A DNA stretch of 39,570 nt from Desulfosporosinus sp. I2 (GCF_000960765.1 NZ_JYNH01000027.1:1-39570), one strand, 5' to 3'; shown: positions 25,141 to 33,143, counted from the first letter of the stretch. Notes: generated from the letters alone by a model not told the origin. Program-made: numbers and translations.

Positions 25141-26046
25141 ATGAGAAGTATGGTTCAATCACATCTTGGGGAAATAGCTGCACTTGCAACGGCTGCATGT
25201 TGGACGATCACTGCAGTTGCTTTTGAATCAGCAGGGAAAAAGGTTGGTTCACTGTCCGTAAATATTATCAGACTTGTCATAGCTTTATTGTTAATCTCAG
25301 GGTTTAATTTATTTGCACGGGGTATGATCTTACCTTTTGATGCTTCAGGGTCTACTTGGATTTGGTTAACCATTTCTGGACTAATAGGCTTTGTGATTGG
25401 AGACTTATTTTTATTCCAAGCTTATGTGCAAGTGGGTTCACGTATTTCAATGTTAATTATGTCTACTGTACCACCGATCACGGCAATAGCAGGCTTCGTG
25501 CTAATGGGAGAAAGAATTACTTTATTAGGTTTAGCGGGTATGCTGATTACCATTTCAGGGATTGCCCTTGTGATTCTTACCAAAAGTTCAACGGATAAAA
25601 AAATTGAATTTACTCATCCTATCAAGGGATTAATCTATGCTTTTATTGGCGCACTGGGACAAGCCTTCGGACTAGTTTTTAGTAAGTTTGGAATGGGGTC
25701 CTACAACCCTGTTGCAGCAACTCAGATCAGAATAATTGCTGCAATTTTCGGCTTTGCTGTCGTTATTACGGTTTCAAAGAATTGGGAAAATGTCTACATA
25801 GCGTTGAAAGATTCTAAGGCGATGAAAAATATTTCAATAGGATCTTTTTTTGGGCCGTTTATAGGGGTCTCACTTTCCTTATTAGCGGTTCAACATGCAC
25901 CAACTGGCATTGTTTCCACGATCATGTCTATTACTCCGATTCTGATAATTCCAGTTTCGATTCTCTTTCTAAAAGAAAGAGTATTCCCCAAGGAAATTAT
26001 AGGAGCCTTTATATCCCTGATAGGGGTTTCACTTTTGTTCCTCTAA
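25141..26046 (+). CDS. EamA/DMT-family transporter
   Basis: 301 residues, about ten membrane helices in two EamA repeats (GEIAALATAACWTITAVAFE at the start; GLIYAFIGALGQAFGLVFSK opening the second half; EXXXPKEIIGAFISLIGV at the end). It belongs to the drug/metabolite transporter superfamily; the substrate is unknown. The ATG at 25141 is next to GAGG (2 bases), while the ATG at 25150 has better spacing; the second may be the true start. No operon partner is seen. Confidence 0.85.
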   Translation: MRSMVQSHLGEIAALATAACWTITAVAFESAGKKVGSLSVNIIRLVIALLLISGFNLFARGMILPFDASGSTWIWLTISGLIGFVIGDLFLFQAYVQVGSRISMLIMSTVPPITAIAGFVLMGERITLLGLAGMLITISGIALVILTKSSTDKKIEFTHPIKGLIYAFIGALGQAFGLVFSKFGMGSYNPVAATQIRIIAAIFGFAVVITVSKNWENVYIALKDSKAMKNISIGSFFGPFIGVSLSLLAVQHAPTGIVSTIMSITPILIIPVSILFLKERVFPKEIIGAFISLIGVSLLFL

Positions 26047-26128
26047 AACGAAAAGTGCTCATCCCTTTAGCTTATAAGAGGAAACTTGCAGGATCATTTC
26101 TTGTATACTGTATTTTAGCAAAAAGTTA

Positions 26129-26157
26129 TAGACACATATATTTAGGACAGTTATAAT
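26129..26157 (+). promoter_or_regulatory. amtB promoter
   Basis: TAGACA (26129-26134), 17 bases, TATAAT (26152-26157). Transcription would start near 26164, directly before the hairpins. Confidence 0.7.
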
Positions 26158-26163
26158 AAAAAC

Positions 26164-26194
26164 ATCCTTGTAGATCTGAGAGCAAAGAAGCTCT
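26164..26194 (+). promoter_or_regulatory. Candidate ANTAR antiterminator hairpin(s)
   Basis: AGAGC (26179-26183) and GCTCT (26190-26194) close a six-base loop AAAGAA, with A at loop position 1 and G at position 4, the ANTAR-protein recognition rule. Three bases upstream a weak ATC/GAT hairpin (26164-26175) has a six-base loop CTTGTA (G4 but not A1). The 3' arm of the second hairpin is also part of the terminator stem, so the two exclude each other. Confidence 0.5.
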
Positions 26195-26240
26195 AAGAGG
26201 CGTTTTTAACAGCGCTTTTTAGAGCTTCTTTTTATTATTT
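26185..26240 (+). terminator. Attenuator terminator before amtB
   Basis: AAGAAGCTCTAA (26185-26196) and TTAGAGCTTCTT (26219-26230) pair perfectly over 12 bp, followed by TTTATTATTTTT. It lies between promoter and gene, so it must be overcome for amtB expression. Confidence 0.85.
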
Positions 26241-26375
26241 TTAGTATGTAAATTATGGCTAGTTTTCAGTATAACATGGCGTTTTTCTGGCCATCAATGA
26301 CCGGATCTATCCAGCGAGAAGGAGCCAAGCTAAAGGTTTATGCCAGATAAGTTTTATATTGGGAGGTTAGTATTG

Positions 26376-27635
26376 ATGACCATTAATACTGGAGATGTGT
26401 CTTTCGTCGTTATCTGTACGCTCTTAGTTTTCTTGATGACCCCTGGACTGGCATTGTTCTACGGAGGAATGGTTAGAAAACGCAATGTGCTTTCTATCAT
26501 GATGCAAAGTTTTACTGCTATAGGATTAGTGACGGTTATTTGGGTCGTCTTTGGATACTCTTTGGCCTTCGGACCAGATCACGGCCATTTAATAGGTAAT
26601 TTGGATTGGGTAGGTCTAAAGGGTGTTGGGCTTTCCCCTAATCTTGACTATGCTCCGACAATCCCCCATTTGTTGTTTTTCTTATTCCAACTGATGTTTG
26701 CAATTATTACACCTGCAGTCATCAGCGGAGCAACTGCTGAACGATTGCGCTTTACAGCTTTTATATTGTTTGTACTTTTTTGGAGTACCTTTGTTTATAT
26801 CCCACTGGCTCATTGGGTTTGGGGAGTGGGTGGGTGGATGCGAAATCTTGGGGTTTTGGATTTTGCCGGTGGCACTGTCGTAGAAATGGCTTCAGGAGTG
26901 TCGGGATTAGTGGCAGCCTTTGTCATTGGCAAACGGATCACTGTAGGATATGAATGGAATATTCCTCATCATATGCCCAACGTTCTTTTTGGCGGTGGAT
27001 TATTATGGTTTGGTTGGTTCGGATTCAATGCAGGTGGGGCAATGGGGGCAAACGGCGTGGCAGTGTTAGCTCTTGCAACGACCCAAATAGCCGGAGCAAC
27101 TGGAATGATTGGGTGGTCGCTATTGGAATGGCTTCATCGTCGCCAGATTACAGCCTTTGGTGCAGTGAGCGGCATTATTTCCGCTCTTGTGGCAATTACG
27201 CCTGCTGCAGGGTATGTCTCAACGGGTAGTTCACTTCTGATTGGATTTATTGCAGGAGGAGTATGTTATTTAGGCGTAAGTGTCCTTAAGGCCAAATTAG
27301 GCTATGACGATGCCTTGGATGTCTTCGGAATACATGGAATTGGAGGGACTTGGGGTACGATAGCTACTGGGATTTTTGCAGATCTAAGCCTTAATCCACA
27401 GGGGAAAAACGGCTTGATAAATGGCGGAGGAATTGAGCCCGTTTTAATTCAATTAATAGCAGTAGCCGCAACGTATTTGTTTACTGGTATCATGACATTT
27501 GTTATCTTAAAGGGAATAGCAAAGTTAACCCCCCTTAAGGCAACTGAGGATGAGCAAGCGAATGGCTTAGATTTAACTCAGCATAGGGAGAAGGCCTATC
27601 CCGACTTTGAACTTAGTGAGAATGTCTTTATTTAG
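26376..27635 (+). CDS. amtB: Ammonium transporter
   Basis: Amt/MEP/Rh-type trimeric membrane channel for ammonium uptake. From the ATG at 26376 (MTINTGDVSFVVICTLLVFL; GGGAGG upstream) it has 419 residues; an in-frame ATG at 26340 lies before that ribosome binding site. About eleven helices are visible, with FYGGMVRKRN, ISGATAERLRF, GFAGG-like DFAGGTVVEMASG, WFGWFGFNAG and the pore-histidine motifs DVFGIHGIGGTWGT. The stop overlaps the stop of the convergent PII gene. The upstream terminator and ANTAR-like hairpin indicate nitrogen-linked antitermination. Confidence 0.95.
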   Translation: MTINTGDVSFVVICTLLVFLMTPGLALFYGGMVRKRNVLSIMMQSFTAIGLVTVIWVVFGYSLAFGPDHGHLIGNLDWVGLKGVGLSPNLDYAPTIPHLLFFLFQLMFAIITPAVISGATAERLRFTAFILFVLFWSTFVYIPLAHWVWGVGGWMRNLGVLDFAGGTVVEMASGVSGLVAAFVIGKRITVGYEWNIPHHMPNVLFGGGLLWFGWFGFNAGGAMGANGVAVLALATTQIAGATGMIGWSLLEWLHRRQITAFGAVSGIISALVAITPAAGYVSTGSSLLIGFIAGGVCYLGVSVLKAKLGYDDALDVFGIHGIGGTWGTIATGIFADLSLNPQGKNGLINGGGIEPVLIQLIAVAATYLFTGIMTFVILKGIAKLTPLKATEDEQANGLDLTQHREKAYPDFELSENVFI

Positions 27636-27970
27636 AGAGCATTTTCACCGTGTTCGCCCGTTCGGATACGGATCGCATCCAAGACGTCATAGACAAAAAT
27701 TTTGCCGTCTCCAAATTTCCCGGTTTTTGAAGTGTCAGCGATGGCGGCAATGACCATATCCACTTTTTCCGTGGGGACAACCACTTCAAGTTTGATCTTC
27801 GGTAAAAGTTTTGTTTCAATTTCTTGCCCTCTGTAAATTTGTGTGTAACCTTTTTGTTTACCAAAGCCCATGACATTAGAGACGGTCATCCCTTGAACAT
27901 CAATGTTTGATAACATGATTTTTACATCATTTAGTTTTTCTGGTCGAATAATCGCTTCGATCTTTTTCAT
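27632..27970 (-). CDS. glnK: PII nitrogen regulatory protein
   Basis: 112 residues, a PII trimer protein that senses ATP/ADP/2-oxoglutarate and blocks AmtB. KIEAIIRPEKL is the N-terminus, GFGKQKG..QIYRGQE is the base of the T-loop, and KIFVYDVLDAIRIRTGE is the C-terminal signature. The uridylylation tyrosine at position 51 is isoleucine, so GlnD-type modification is not expected. GGATG precedes the ATG. Instead of following amtB in one operon it faces it, and their stop codons overlap (27632-27635). The name glnK rests on proximity to amtB; glnB is the alternative. Confidence 0.92.
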   Translation of the reverse strand: MKKIEAIIRPEKLNDVKIMLSNIDVQGMTVSNVMGFGKQKGYTQIYRGQEIETKLLPKIKLEVVVPTEKVDMVIAAIADTSKTGKFGDGKIFVYDVLDAIRIRTGEHGENAL

Positions 27971-28070
27971 GGTTTCATCCTTTATCTTTAAAAATTGTCT
28001 GATAGGCTATAAGCTACAGTACTATATATTATATCAGATGTTTTCTCAGGATAATATGCTTTTAAAACGA

Positions 28071-28094
28071 AAAGCCGGGCTTAAGCCCGGCTTT
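28071..28094 (-). terminator. Terminator of the tiny-gene pair
   Basis: AAAGCCGGGC / GCCCGGCTTT, a perfect palindrome around TTAA, followed on the minus strand by TCGTTTTAAAA. The TAA of the tiny gene at 28081 lies in the loop. Confidence 0.8.
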
Positions 28095-28176
28095 GAGGAG
28101 TCTTTTTCTTGAAAGGAGAATTTTTTCCTCGGTCTGGTTTCCCTGTCTGAGCTTTATCGGTCGCTTTATTTGACAT
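28081..28176 (-). CDS. Basic micro-protein, 31 residues
   Basis: MSNKATDKAQTGKPDRGKNS then PFKKKTPQSRA. AGGAGG lies 8 bases before the ATG. It is hydrophilic, Lys-rich and unstructured in appearance, like minor acid-soluble spore proteins. The stop is inside the terminator loop. Family not recognised; the strong ribosome binding site and terminator support it. Confidence 0.55.
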   Translation of the reverse strand: MSNKATDKAQTGKPDRGKNSPFKKKTPQSRA

Positions 28177-28232
28177 GTGTTTTCCTCCTCTCGAAAATTT
28201 GACTAAATTAAGGCGATTGCTGTTTTAAGGAT

Positions 28233-28358
28233 TTATCCTTTATGGGTTGTTTCTTGATCTTTTCCGTAATCGGTCCGTCCGTCCTGGTCTGGCTGGTGGC
28301 TATAGGGGAGATCTTCACGTTTTGGGAATCTCCTCTTGTTCTGTTGAGACTGCTCCAT
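28233..28358 (-). CDS. Hydrophilic micro-protein, 41 residues
   Basis: MEQSQQNKRRFPKREDLPYS then HQPDQDGRTDYGKDQETTHKG. AGGGAGG lies upstream of the ATG at normal spacing. It is rich in Gln, Asp, Lys and Arg with no hydrophobic core. It precedes the 31-residue gene by 56 bases on the minus strand, and the two share the terminator at 28071. Possibly a spore or stress micro-protein; function unknown. Confidence 0.55.
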   Translation of the reverse strand: MEQSQQNKRRFPKREDLPYSHQPDQDGRTDYGKDQETTHKG

Positions 28359-28459
28359 TGTATTCCTCCCTTAATGTTGGAATACATTTAGGATAACCCT
28401 ATGAATGGATTATTATGTTGAGGTTTCGAGCCCATCGAAGGAACATCAGGTATAAAAAA

Positions 28460-28483
28460 GGACCCCCTTAGAGCAGGAGGTCC
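28460..28483 (-). terminator. Minus-strand terminator without a clear gene
   Basis: GGACCTCC / GGGGGTCC on the minus strand with an 8-base loop, then TTTTTTATA. No convincing gene lies upstream on that strand (28484-28716), so a short RNA is possible. On the plus strand a 16-codon frame starts at 28511. Confidence 0.55.
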
Positions 28484-28716
28484 AAAAGAGGACTAAACTA
28501 CATGAAAAAGACGAAAAATGAACCTGTAATTATTATAAGTAATTCTTCGTAAAATGTAAATAATTGTAACCATGTAATATTTGGTAGTTATCCAAACAAA
28601 GTATTAGGTTATTAACTTATTTCTTGTAAAAGAGGTACAGACTAGACCTTGTCGTGAATGTAGAAATATTTTTGCCAAAAATTGCATTGATCGTTATTAA
28701 TAAAAGGATAATTGTA

Positions 28717-28745
28717 TTGACATGATTTGAGACAAATGTTAGACT
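28717..28745 (+). promoter_or_regulatory. Promoter of the SAM-riboswitch operon
   Basis: TTGACA (28717-28722), 17 bases, TAGACT (28740-28745). Transcription would start about 20 bases before the aptamer. Confidence 0.65.
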
Positions 28746-28771
28746 CAGCGTAATGAATTGAATAAACTATG

Positions 28772-28898
28772 CTCTTATCCGGAGTGGTGGAGGGACTAGC
28801 CCGATGAAACCCGGCAACCAGCTAAGCTCGCTATGATATTCATGGCTGGCACAAGCATGGTGCTAATTCTTGCAGGAGATTCTTCTGGCAGATAAGAG
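28772..28898 (+). promoter_or_regulatory. SAM-I (S-box) riboswitch
   Basis: P1 pairs CTCTTATC (28772-28779) with GATAAGAG (28891-28898). The conserved core GAGGGACTAGCCCGATGAAA and CCCGGCAACC, then GGTGCTAATTC and the GCAG element, are all present. AAGAGG at 28894 can pair with CCTCTT of the downstream terminator, forming the antiterminator. SAM binding should favour termination, so the operon is on when SAM is low. Confidence 0.95.
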
Positions 28899-28921
28899 GA
28901 GCGTCGATATTTAAAATTTGG

Positions 28922-28948
28922 CCTCTTCTATTTACGGAAGAGGTTTTT
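28922..28948 (+). terminator. Riboswitch-controlled terminator
   Basis: CCTCTTC (28922-28928) pairs with GAAGAGG (28937-28943), then TTTTT. It is the expression platform of the SAM-I riboswitch. Confidence 0.9.
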
Positions 28949-29024
28949 AGTATTATCAGGAACTAAAGGATCTTCTAAACGACTATGAGTGACATAGTGT
29001 ACAAATCTGGAGGTGGGGACATTC

Positions 29025-30221
29025 ATGAGTGTAGAAAAGACATATGCTGAGATTAATGCCAAAATTAAAGCTGGCAAAGCAGTCGTGGTAACAGCTGAGG
29101 AATTGATCGCCCTTGTAGAGGAAAAAGGTCTCTCTCAGGCTACCCAAGAAGTTGATGTGGTAACGACGGGAACCTTTGCGCCCATGTGTTCTTCAGGTGC
29201 TTTCTTAAGCTTTGGCCATACAACGCCCCGTATGAAGATGCAGAAAGTATGGCTGAACGGAGTATCCGCATATACTGGCATAGCAGCTGTTGATGCCTAT
29301 ATCGGCGCCACGGAGATGCCAGATGATGATCCACTAAACAGCAACTATCCTGGTGAATTTCGGTACGGTGGGGGACATGTTATTCATGACTTGGTCGCAC
29401 GTAAACCGGTCAAATTGAAAGCATTGGCTTATGGCACAGACTGCTATCCACGCCGAAACCTTGAAACGACTATCACACTCGATGATATCAATGAGGCAAT
29501 TCTTTTTAATCCCCGTAATGCCTATCAAAATTATAACTGTGCAGTGAACCTGACGGATCGGACAATTTATACCTATATGGGCATGATTAAACCTCAGTTG
29601 GGCAATGCCAATTTTTCAACTGCGGGACAACTGAGCCCTCTCTTAAAGGATCCTCATTTTAAGACAATTGGAGTAGGTACGAAGATATTTCTTGGCGGCG
29701 GGGTTGGGTATGTTGCTTGGAACGGTACACAACATTTTCCGTCCATGATTAACGAAGAAGGTCAGGAACTGGGGAGCGCTGGGGGAACACTTGCCGTCAC
29801 GGGGAATCTAAAACAAATGAGCCCCAGATGGCTTGTCGGGACTAGTTACCTTGGGTACGGTGCGACACTCAGTGTTGGGATCGGGATTCCCATTCCGATT
29901 CTCAATGAAGAGATCGCCCGATATGCAGCTAAGAAAGATGAAGAACTGTTTGCTCCGATTGTGGACTATGGAGCAGCCTATCCATCCTTTACCCCGGGTA
30001 ATCTCGGGTATGTCAGTTATGCTGAACTTAAGAGTGGAAAGATCATGGTAAATGGTAAAGAAGTCATAACCGCTCCGTTGTCGAGTATGCCTCGGGCGCG
30101 TGAAATCGCCGCAACTTTAAAGAGTTGGATTCAAAAAGGCGATTTCCTCCTGACAGAACCTGTTAAGGCTCTTCCCTCACCCGCTGATGGCTTTATCGCT
30201 CACAGTATTAAGGAGGCTTGA
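29025..30221 (+). CDS. Homocysteine biosynthesis protein (COG1900/DUF39)
   Basis: 398 residues. The family is required to make homocysteine from aspartate semialdehyde and sulfide in methanogens and other anaerobes (MA1821 type). Visible segments: DVVTTGTFAPMCSSGAFLSF with the conserved cysteine, YGTDCYPRR, FNPRNAYQNYNCAVN, GVGTKIFLGGGVGYVAWNGT. The ATG at 29025 follows GGAGGTGG by 8 bases; a GTG at 29013 is within that site. It is the first gene after the SAM-I riboswitch, which fits a methionine-precursor role, and it is followed by the NIL-ferredoxin gene 4 bases on. Confidence 0.92.
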   Translation: MSVEKTYAEINAKIKAGKAVVVTAEELIALVEEKGLSQATQEVDVVTTGTFAPMCSSGAFLSFGHTTPRMKMQKVWLNGVSAYTGIAAVDAYIGATEMPDDDPLNSNYPGEFRYGGGHVIHDLVARKPVKLKALAYGTDCYPRRNLETTITLDDINEAILFNPRNAYQNYNCAVNLTDRTIYTYMGMIKPQLGNANFSTAGQLSPLLKDPHFKTIGVGTKIFLGGGVGYVAWNGTQHFPSMINEEGQELGSAGGTLAVTGNLKQMSPRWLVGTSYLGYGATLSVGIGIPIPILNEEIARYAAKKDEELFAPIVDYGAAYPSFTPGNLGYVSYAELKSGKIMVNGKEVITAPLSSMPRAREIAATLKSWIQKGDFLLTEPVKALPSPADGFIAHSIKEA

Positions 30222-30225
30222 TTTA

Positions 30226-30627
30226 ATGTCGCCTAAAAGAATAGTTTTGCGTTTTGGGACAGATATCTCGGTTAAGCCGATTGTCTATCGGTTGGTTAAA
30301 GATTATGACTTAGTGGTGAATATAGTAAAAGCCGACGTTAACCCGCAAAAAGAAGGAACCATGATTTTAGAGGTTACAGGGGAGCAAAGTGAAAAGGGCC
30401 TAAGCTATCTGCGTGATCTGGGGGTTTCAGTACAGGCTCTTAATCAAGAAATTGTCCGTAATGAAGAAAAATGTGTCATGTGCGGAGCGTGTACAGGCAT
30501 TTGCCCGACCGGAGCCTTATATATGGAGAGACCTTCAATGGAGGTCCTCTTTGATGGAGACCAATGTGTTTTTTGCCAACTTTGTACAAAAGTCTGCCCT
30601 ATGAAGGCAATGGAGGTCCGTCTATAA
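30226..30627 (+). CDS. NIL-domain ferredoxin for homocysteine synthesis
   Basis: 133 residues. An N-terminal NIL domain (about 3-75) is followed by two 4Fe-4S motifs, CVMCGACTGICP and CVFCQLCTKVCP. Partner of the COG1900 protein (MA1822 type), presumably supplying electrons or handling sulfide in forming the thiol. AAGGAGG lies before the ATG at 30226; the in-frame start further upstream overlaps the previous gene and is not needed. It is co-transcribed under the SAM-I riboswitch. Confidence 0.92.
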   Translation: MSPKRIVLRFGTDISVKPIVYRLVKDYDLVVNIVKADVNPQKEGTMILEVTGEQSEKGLSYLRDLGVSVQALNQEIVRNEEKCVMCGACTGICPTGALYMERPSMEVLFDGDQCVFCQLCTKVCPMKAMEVRL

Positions 30628-31374
30628 TTGGATTTCATCGAACGCAGTTATCGGCAACGTCATCGACAGGAGGATCTGGTCCATTTTCAACTATCAGTGG
30701 GGGAAACGGACCTTGATATTGGGGTACGGAAAGAACGGTATTCTGACCAACTGGTTGAATGGATAGAAGAGACGATTCGGGCCTGTCGTAGACCGCTCGA
30801 GGACTATATCCAGAAAGACCCTGCTTTTGCCATGGCCCTGACGCCTTACACTGTCTTGCCAAATGCCCCTCTAATTGTTAAGACTATGGCAGAAGCTGGT
30901 CGCCTTGCAGGCGTGGGACCAATGGCTGCGGTTGCAGGTGTCATATCAGAGCTGGTTGGGAAGTCGATTGCCAAACGCTCAAGAGATGTCATTGTGGAGA
31001 ATGGTGGAGATATCTTCTTGCGAACAAGCCGCATCCGAAAGGTCGGGGTTTTTGCAGGGGATTCACCGCTTTCCAATCGTGTTGCAATCGAGATCCGACC
31101 AGAACAAACTCCTCTTGGAATATGTACTTCATCGGGTAAAGTGGGGCATTCTTTAAGCTTTGGTAAATCGGATGCTGTTGTGGTGATTTCTCCTTCTGTA
31201 CCCCTAGCAGATGCGGTTGCAACAGCAACCGGGAATCTTGTTAAGACAATCAATGATTTAGAAAGAGCCCTCGAATTTGCCTCAGGGATCGAAGGAGTTA
31301 CGGGTGTATTAGTTATAAAAGATGACCGCTTGGCAGTATGGGGAAGTGTTAAGTTAATCCCTATGAACGTTTAA
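30628..31374 (+). CDS. UPF0280/ApbE-like protein of homocysteine operon
   Basis: 248 residues of the UPF0280 (COG2122) family. Visible: LPNAPLIVKTMAEAGRLAGV, GPMAAVAGVI, VENGGDIFLR and GICTSSGKVGHSLSFGKSDA, distantly like ApbE flavin transferases. Members have been linked to homocysteine synthesis in methanogens (from memory of that work). The start is TTG directly after the TAA of the ferredoxin gene, with GGAGG about 10 bases upstream inside it, so translation is coupled. It is the third and last gene of the riboswitch operon. Confidence 0.88.
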   Translation: MDFIERSYRQRHRQEDLVHFQLSVGETDLDIGVRKERYSDQLVEWIEETIRACRRPLEDYIQKDPAFAMALTPYTVLPNAPLIVKTMAEAGRLAGVGPMAAVAGVISELVGKSIAKRSRDVIVENGGDIFLRTSRIRKVGVFAGDSPLSNRVAIEIRPEQTPLGICTSSGKVGHSLSFGKSDAVVVISPSVPLADAVATATGNLVKTINDLERALEFASGIEGVTGVLVIKDDRLAVWGSVKLIPMNV

Positions 31375-31407
31375 GATAAGTTTGATATTAGTTATGATAT
31401 CTTCAAA

Positions 31408-31445
31408 AAGCGTCCCATTTCACTATCAAAGTGGAGAGGACGCTT
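31408..31445. terminator. Hairpin after UPF0280 gene
   Basis: AAGCGTCC / GGACGCTT with an inner CACT/AGTG, followed by T-rich sequence on the plus strand. Confidence 0.65.
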
Positions 31446-31470
31446 GTGCTTTGTTGTTATACATAGAAAG

Positions 31471-31500
31471 AAACCTCCCCGTCGGGAGGTTTAAGTTTTT
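31471..31500 (+). terminator. Second intrinsic terminator
   Basis: AAACCTCCC (31471-31479), CGTC, GGGAGGTTT (31484-31492), then AAGTTTTT. It backs up the previous hairpin. Confidence 0.8.
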
Positions 31501-31570
31501 GCGCTAATGTCTTTATTTTAGCTAGATAACTTGTACAACTTCAATTTAGCACGAATTATGGGGGGAATCA

Positions 31571-31693
31571 ATGCCCAGTTTTTGGGATATGTATTTTAAT
31601 GAGACTATCTTCGCTCTTTTTTCTGAATTTAGCCACATTAACCACTTTTTTGTACAGTTGGAAAGGATAGATTTTAGAACTCCTATTTATTAG
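31571..31693 (+). CDS. Hypothetical micro-protein, 40 residues
   Basis: MPSFWDMYFNETIFALFSEF then SHINHFFVQLERIDFRTPIY. GGGGGG lies 5 bases before the ATG. It is aromatic-rich with a possible amphipathic helix. It resembles nothing I know and there is no operon partner. The composition and ribosome binding site make it plausible, but chance cannot be excluded. Confidence 0.35.
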   Translation: MPSFWDMYFNETIFALFSEFSHINHFFVQLERIDFRTPIY

Positions 31694-31819
31694 AAATTAG
31701 ACGTAAGTCGTGAGTTAATTCTTCGTACTTTTATAAAGTAGTTTAGTGCTATTTTTATGGGTTTATCGATAGGATAAGTTGAAAGTGCTTTGTAAATTGC
31801 CCGGTAGTGGAGGGTTAAA

Positions 31820-32902
31820 ATGAGGAAAAATTTGAAAAGGAAGTTCAATGCTGTCTATAACGGAGATTTCCAGAAAGCAGGTAAGGAGCAACTTCAATTT
31901 CCTGAGGCATGGCTTCAAATCGGAGGTAATCATGAAACAAAATGGGATTTTAGACCCCAAGTCACGGAAGGCCCATTAGAAATTACCAATACAACCGCCA
32001 TTAGAGCGGGAATCATTCAAACGGACGCTGCTGCTCTTAATGTAAAAAGGGAAAAGGAGTGGCTTATTACGCTTGTTTTTAAGTGTGCTATGCCTGAAAC
32101 TCAGCCCTATCTACGCCTTTACCCCATCTTATTGAATGGAGAAGTGTCAAAGCCTTGGGAATATTACGTGAGAGCTGGGTCGGAGCTTGAGACTGAGCAG
32201 CAGTATAATGATCAATATGATTCATTCAAACAGATCATCAGTGTTGGGGCAGCTTTTAACTTCCTGCGTTTAGAAACGGGTATTTTAGGTCAGGGGTCTT
32301 TCTACGTATACAAACTAATAGCTCATTGCCTGTCCCCAAAGCGCAGGATAAAACGGGTTATTAGAATAAGACGAGAGATTCGCCAGATTAGTTCTATCCA
32401 GACGATCGGTGAAATAATTAAGCCGATCAAACTTGCTATGCCTATCCCGTTAAAAATCCCAGTAACTGTCCAAGCAAATGTTAATGCGGATATTCGGAAT
32501 TTGACACCCCTTCGCGACAGTGTCCAAATTTATGGAAGTAGTCAGGTTCCTTTAGCCACGTCCATTTGCGGAAGAGCCCAAGTTGAAATTAGCGGACATG
32601 GGTTTCATGAAAGTATGGAGGATGTAACTGCAAACCAGACCAGATTGTTTACGACAACACGCGATGTCTCGTCGTTACCACGCATTTCGTTTGCGGTTTA
32701 TAATTTTGGAAATCATCAAGCCTATGTACAGGCTGAGCTTAGCCCCGACGGAATTCATTGGGCACTTGAGGGGGCGCAACAAATGGTGGAAGAAAAAATG
32801 TTAATCATTGTTACACCGAAAAATTTCCTGCGTTATATAAGGTTGTCATATGGGGCGGAGAGTTTAACTACGCTAAGAATTTGGGTTCAGGCTCAAAATT
32901 AG
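31820..32902 (+). CDS. DUF6385-like surface protein
   Basis: 360 residues, no signal peptide. The N-terminal 150 residues look like a beta-sandwich (GGNHETKWDF, RLYPILLNGEVSKPWEYYV). A basic stretch follows (SPKRRIKRVIRIRREIRQI, about 171-190). The C-terminal 130 residues match the DUF6385 pattern: IRNLTPLRDSVQIYGSSQ, RDVSSLPRISFAVYNFG, VQAELSPDGIHWALE and IWVQAQN at the end. Such proteins occur in spore-forming Firmicutes and may be spore- or cell-surface components; this is an inference. The first codon follows GGAGGG. No function is proven. Confidence 0.6.
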   Translation: MRKNLKRKFNAVYNGDFQKAGKEQLQFPEAWLQIGGNHETKWDFRPQVTEGPLEITNTTAIRAGIIQTDAAALNVKREKEWLITLVFKCAMPETQPYLRLYPILLNGEVSKPWEYYVRAGSELETEQQYNDQYDSFKQIISVGAAFNFLRLETGILGQGSFYVYKLIAHCLSPKRRIKRVIRIRREIRQISSIQTIGEIIKPIKLAMPIPLKIPVTVQANVNADIRNLTPLRDSVQIYGSSQVPLATSICGRAQVEISGHGFHESMEDVTANQTRLFTTTRDVSSLPRISFAVYNFGNHQAYVQAELSPDGIHWALEGAQQMVEEKMLIIVTPKNFLRYIRLSYGAESLTTLRIWVQAQN

Positions 32903-32971
32903 ATTTAGATACATAAAATATTGAATATAAATTAACTTCTCTTATCCTAAGTGCTAAAAGGTGGGGCGGAA

Positions 32972-33058
32972 ATGACTGAAACAAACCAAGTTTATAATAG
33001 TCATTTCCTGTTATGGCAAGAGACTGGTAAACTCTTTTCCTCCGCGGGAAACGCGTAG
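32972..33058 (+). CDS. Possible 28-codon leader ORF
   Basis: MTETNQVYNSHFLLWQETGK then LFSSAGNA. GGTGGGGCGG lies upstream. It precedes the small membrane-protein gene. Weak support; it may be a leader or chance. Confidence 0.25.
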   Translation: MTETNQVYNSHFLLWQETGKLFSSAGNA

Positions 33059-33143
33059 GATGAAATTTACAAACGAACGATATAAGTTGACCTGGAATAT
33101 AATGGATTATGGAAGAAAACCTTGGTGTGAGGGGAAGATGGCT

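Noticed and set aside
28511-28561. 16-codon frame starting MKKTKNEP
   Set aside because: Too short and without conserved context; ribosome binding site is poor.
28620-28702. Cysteine-containing frame CRECRNIFAKNC
   Set aside because: No start codon or ribosome binding site between its stops; likely chance.
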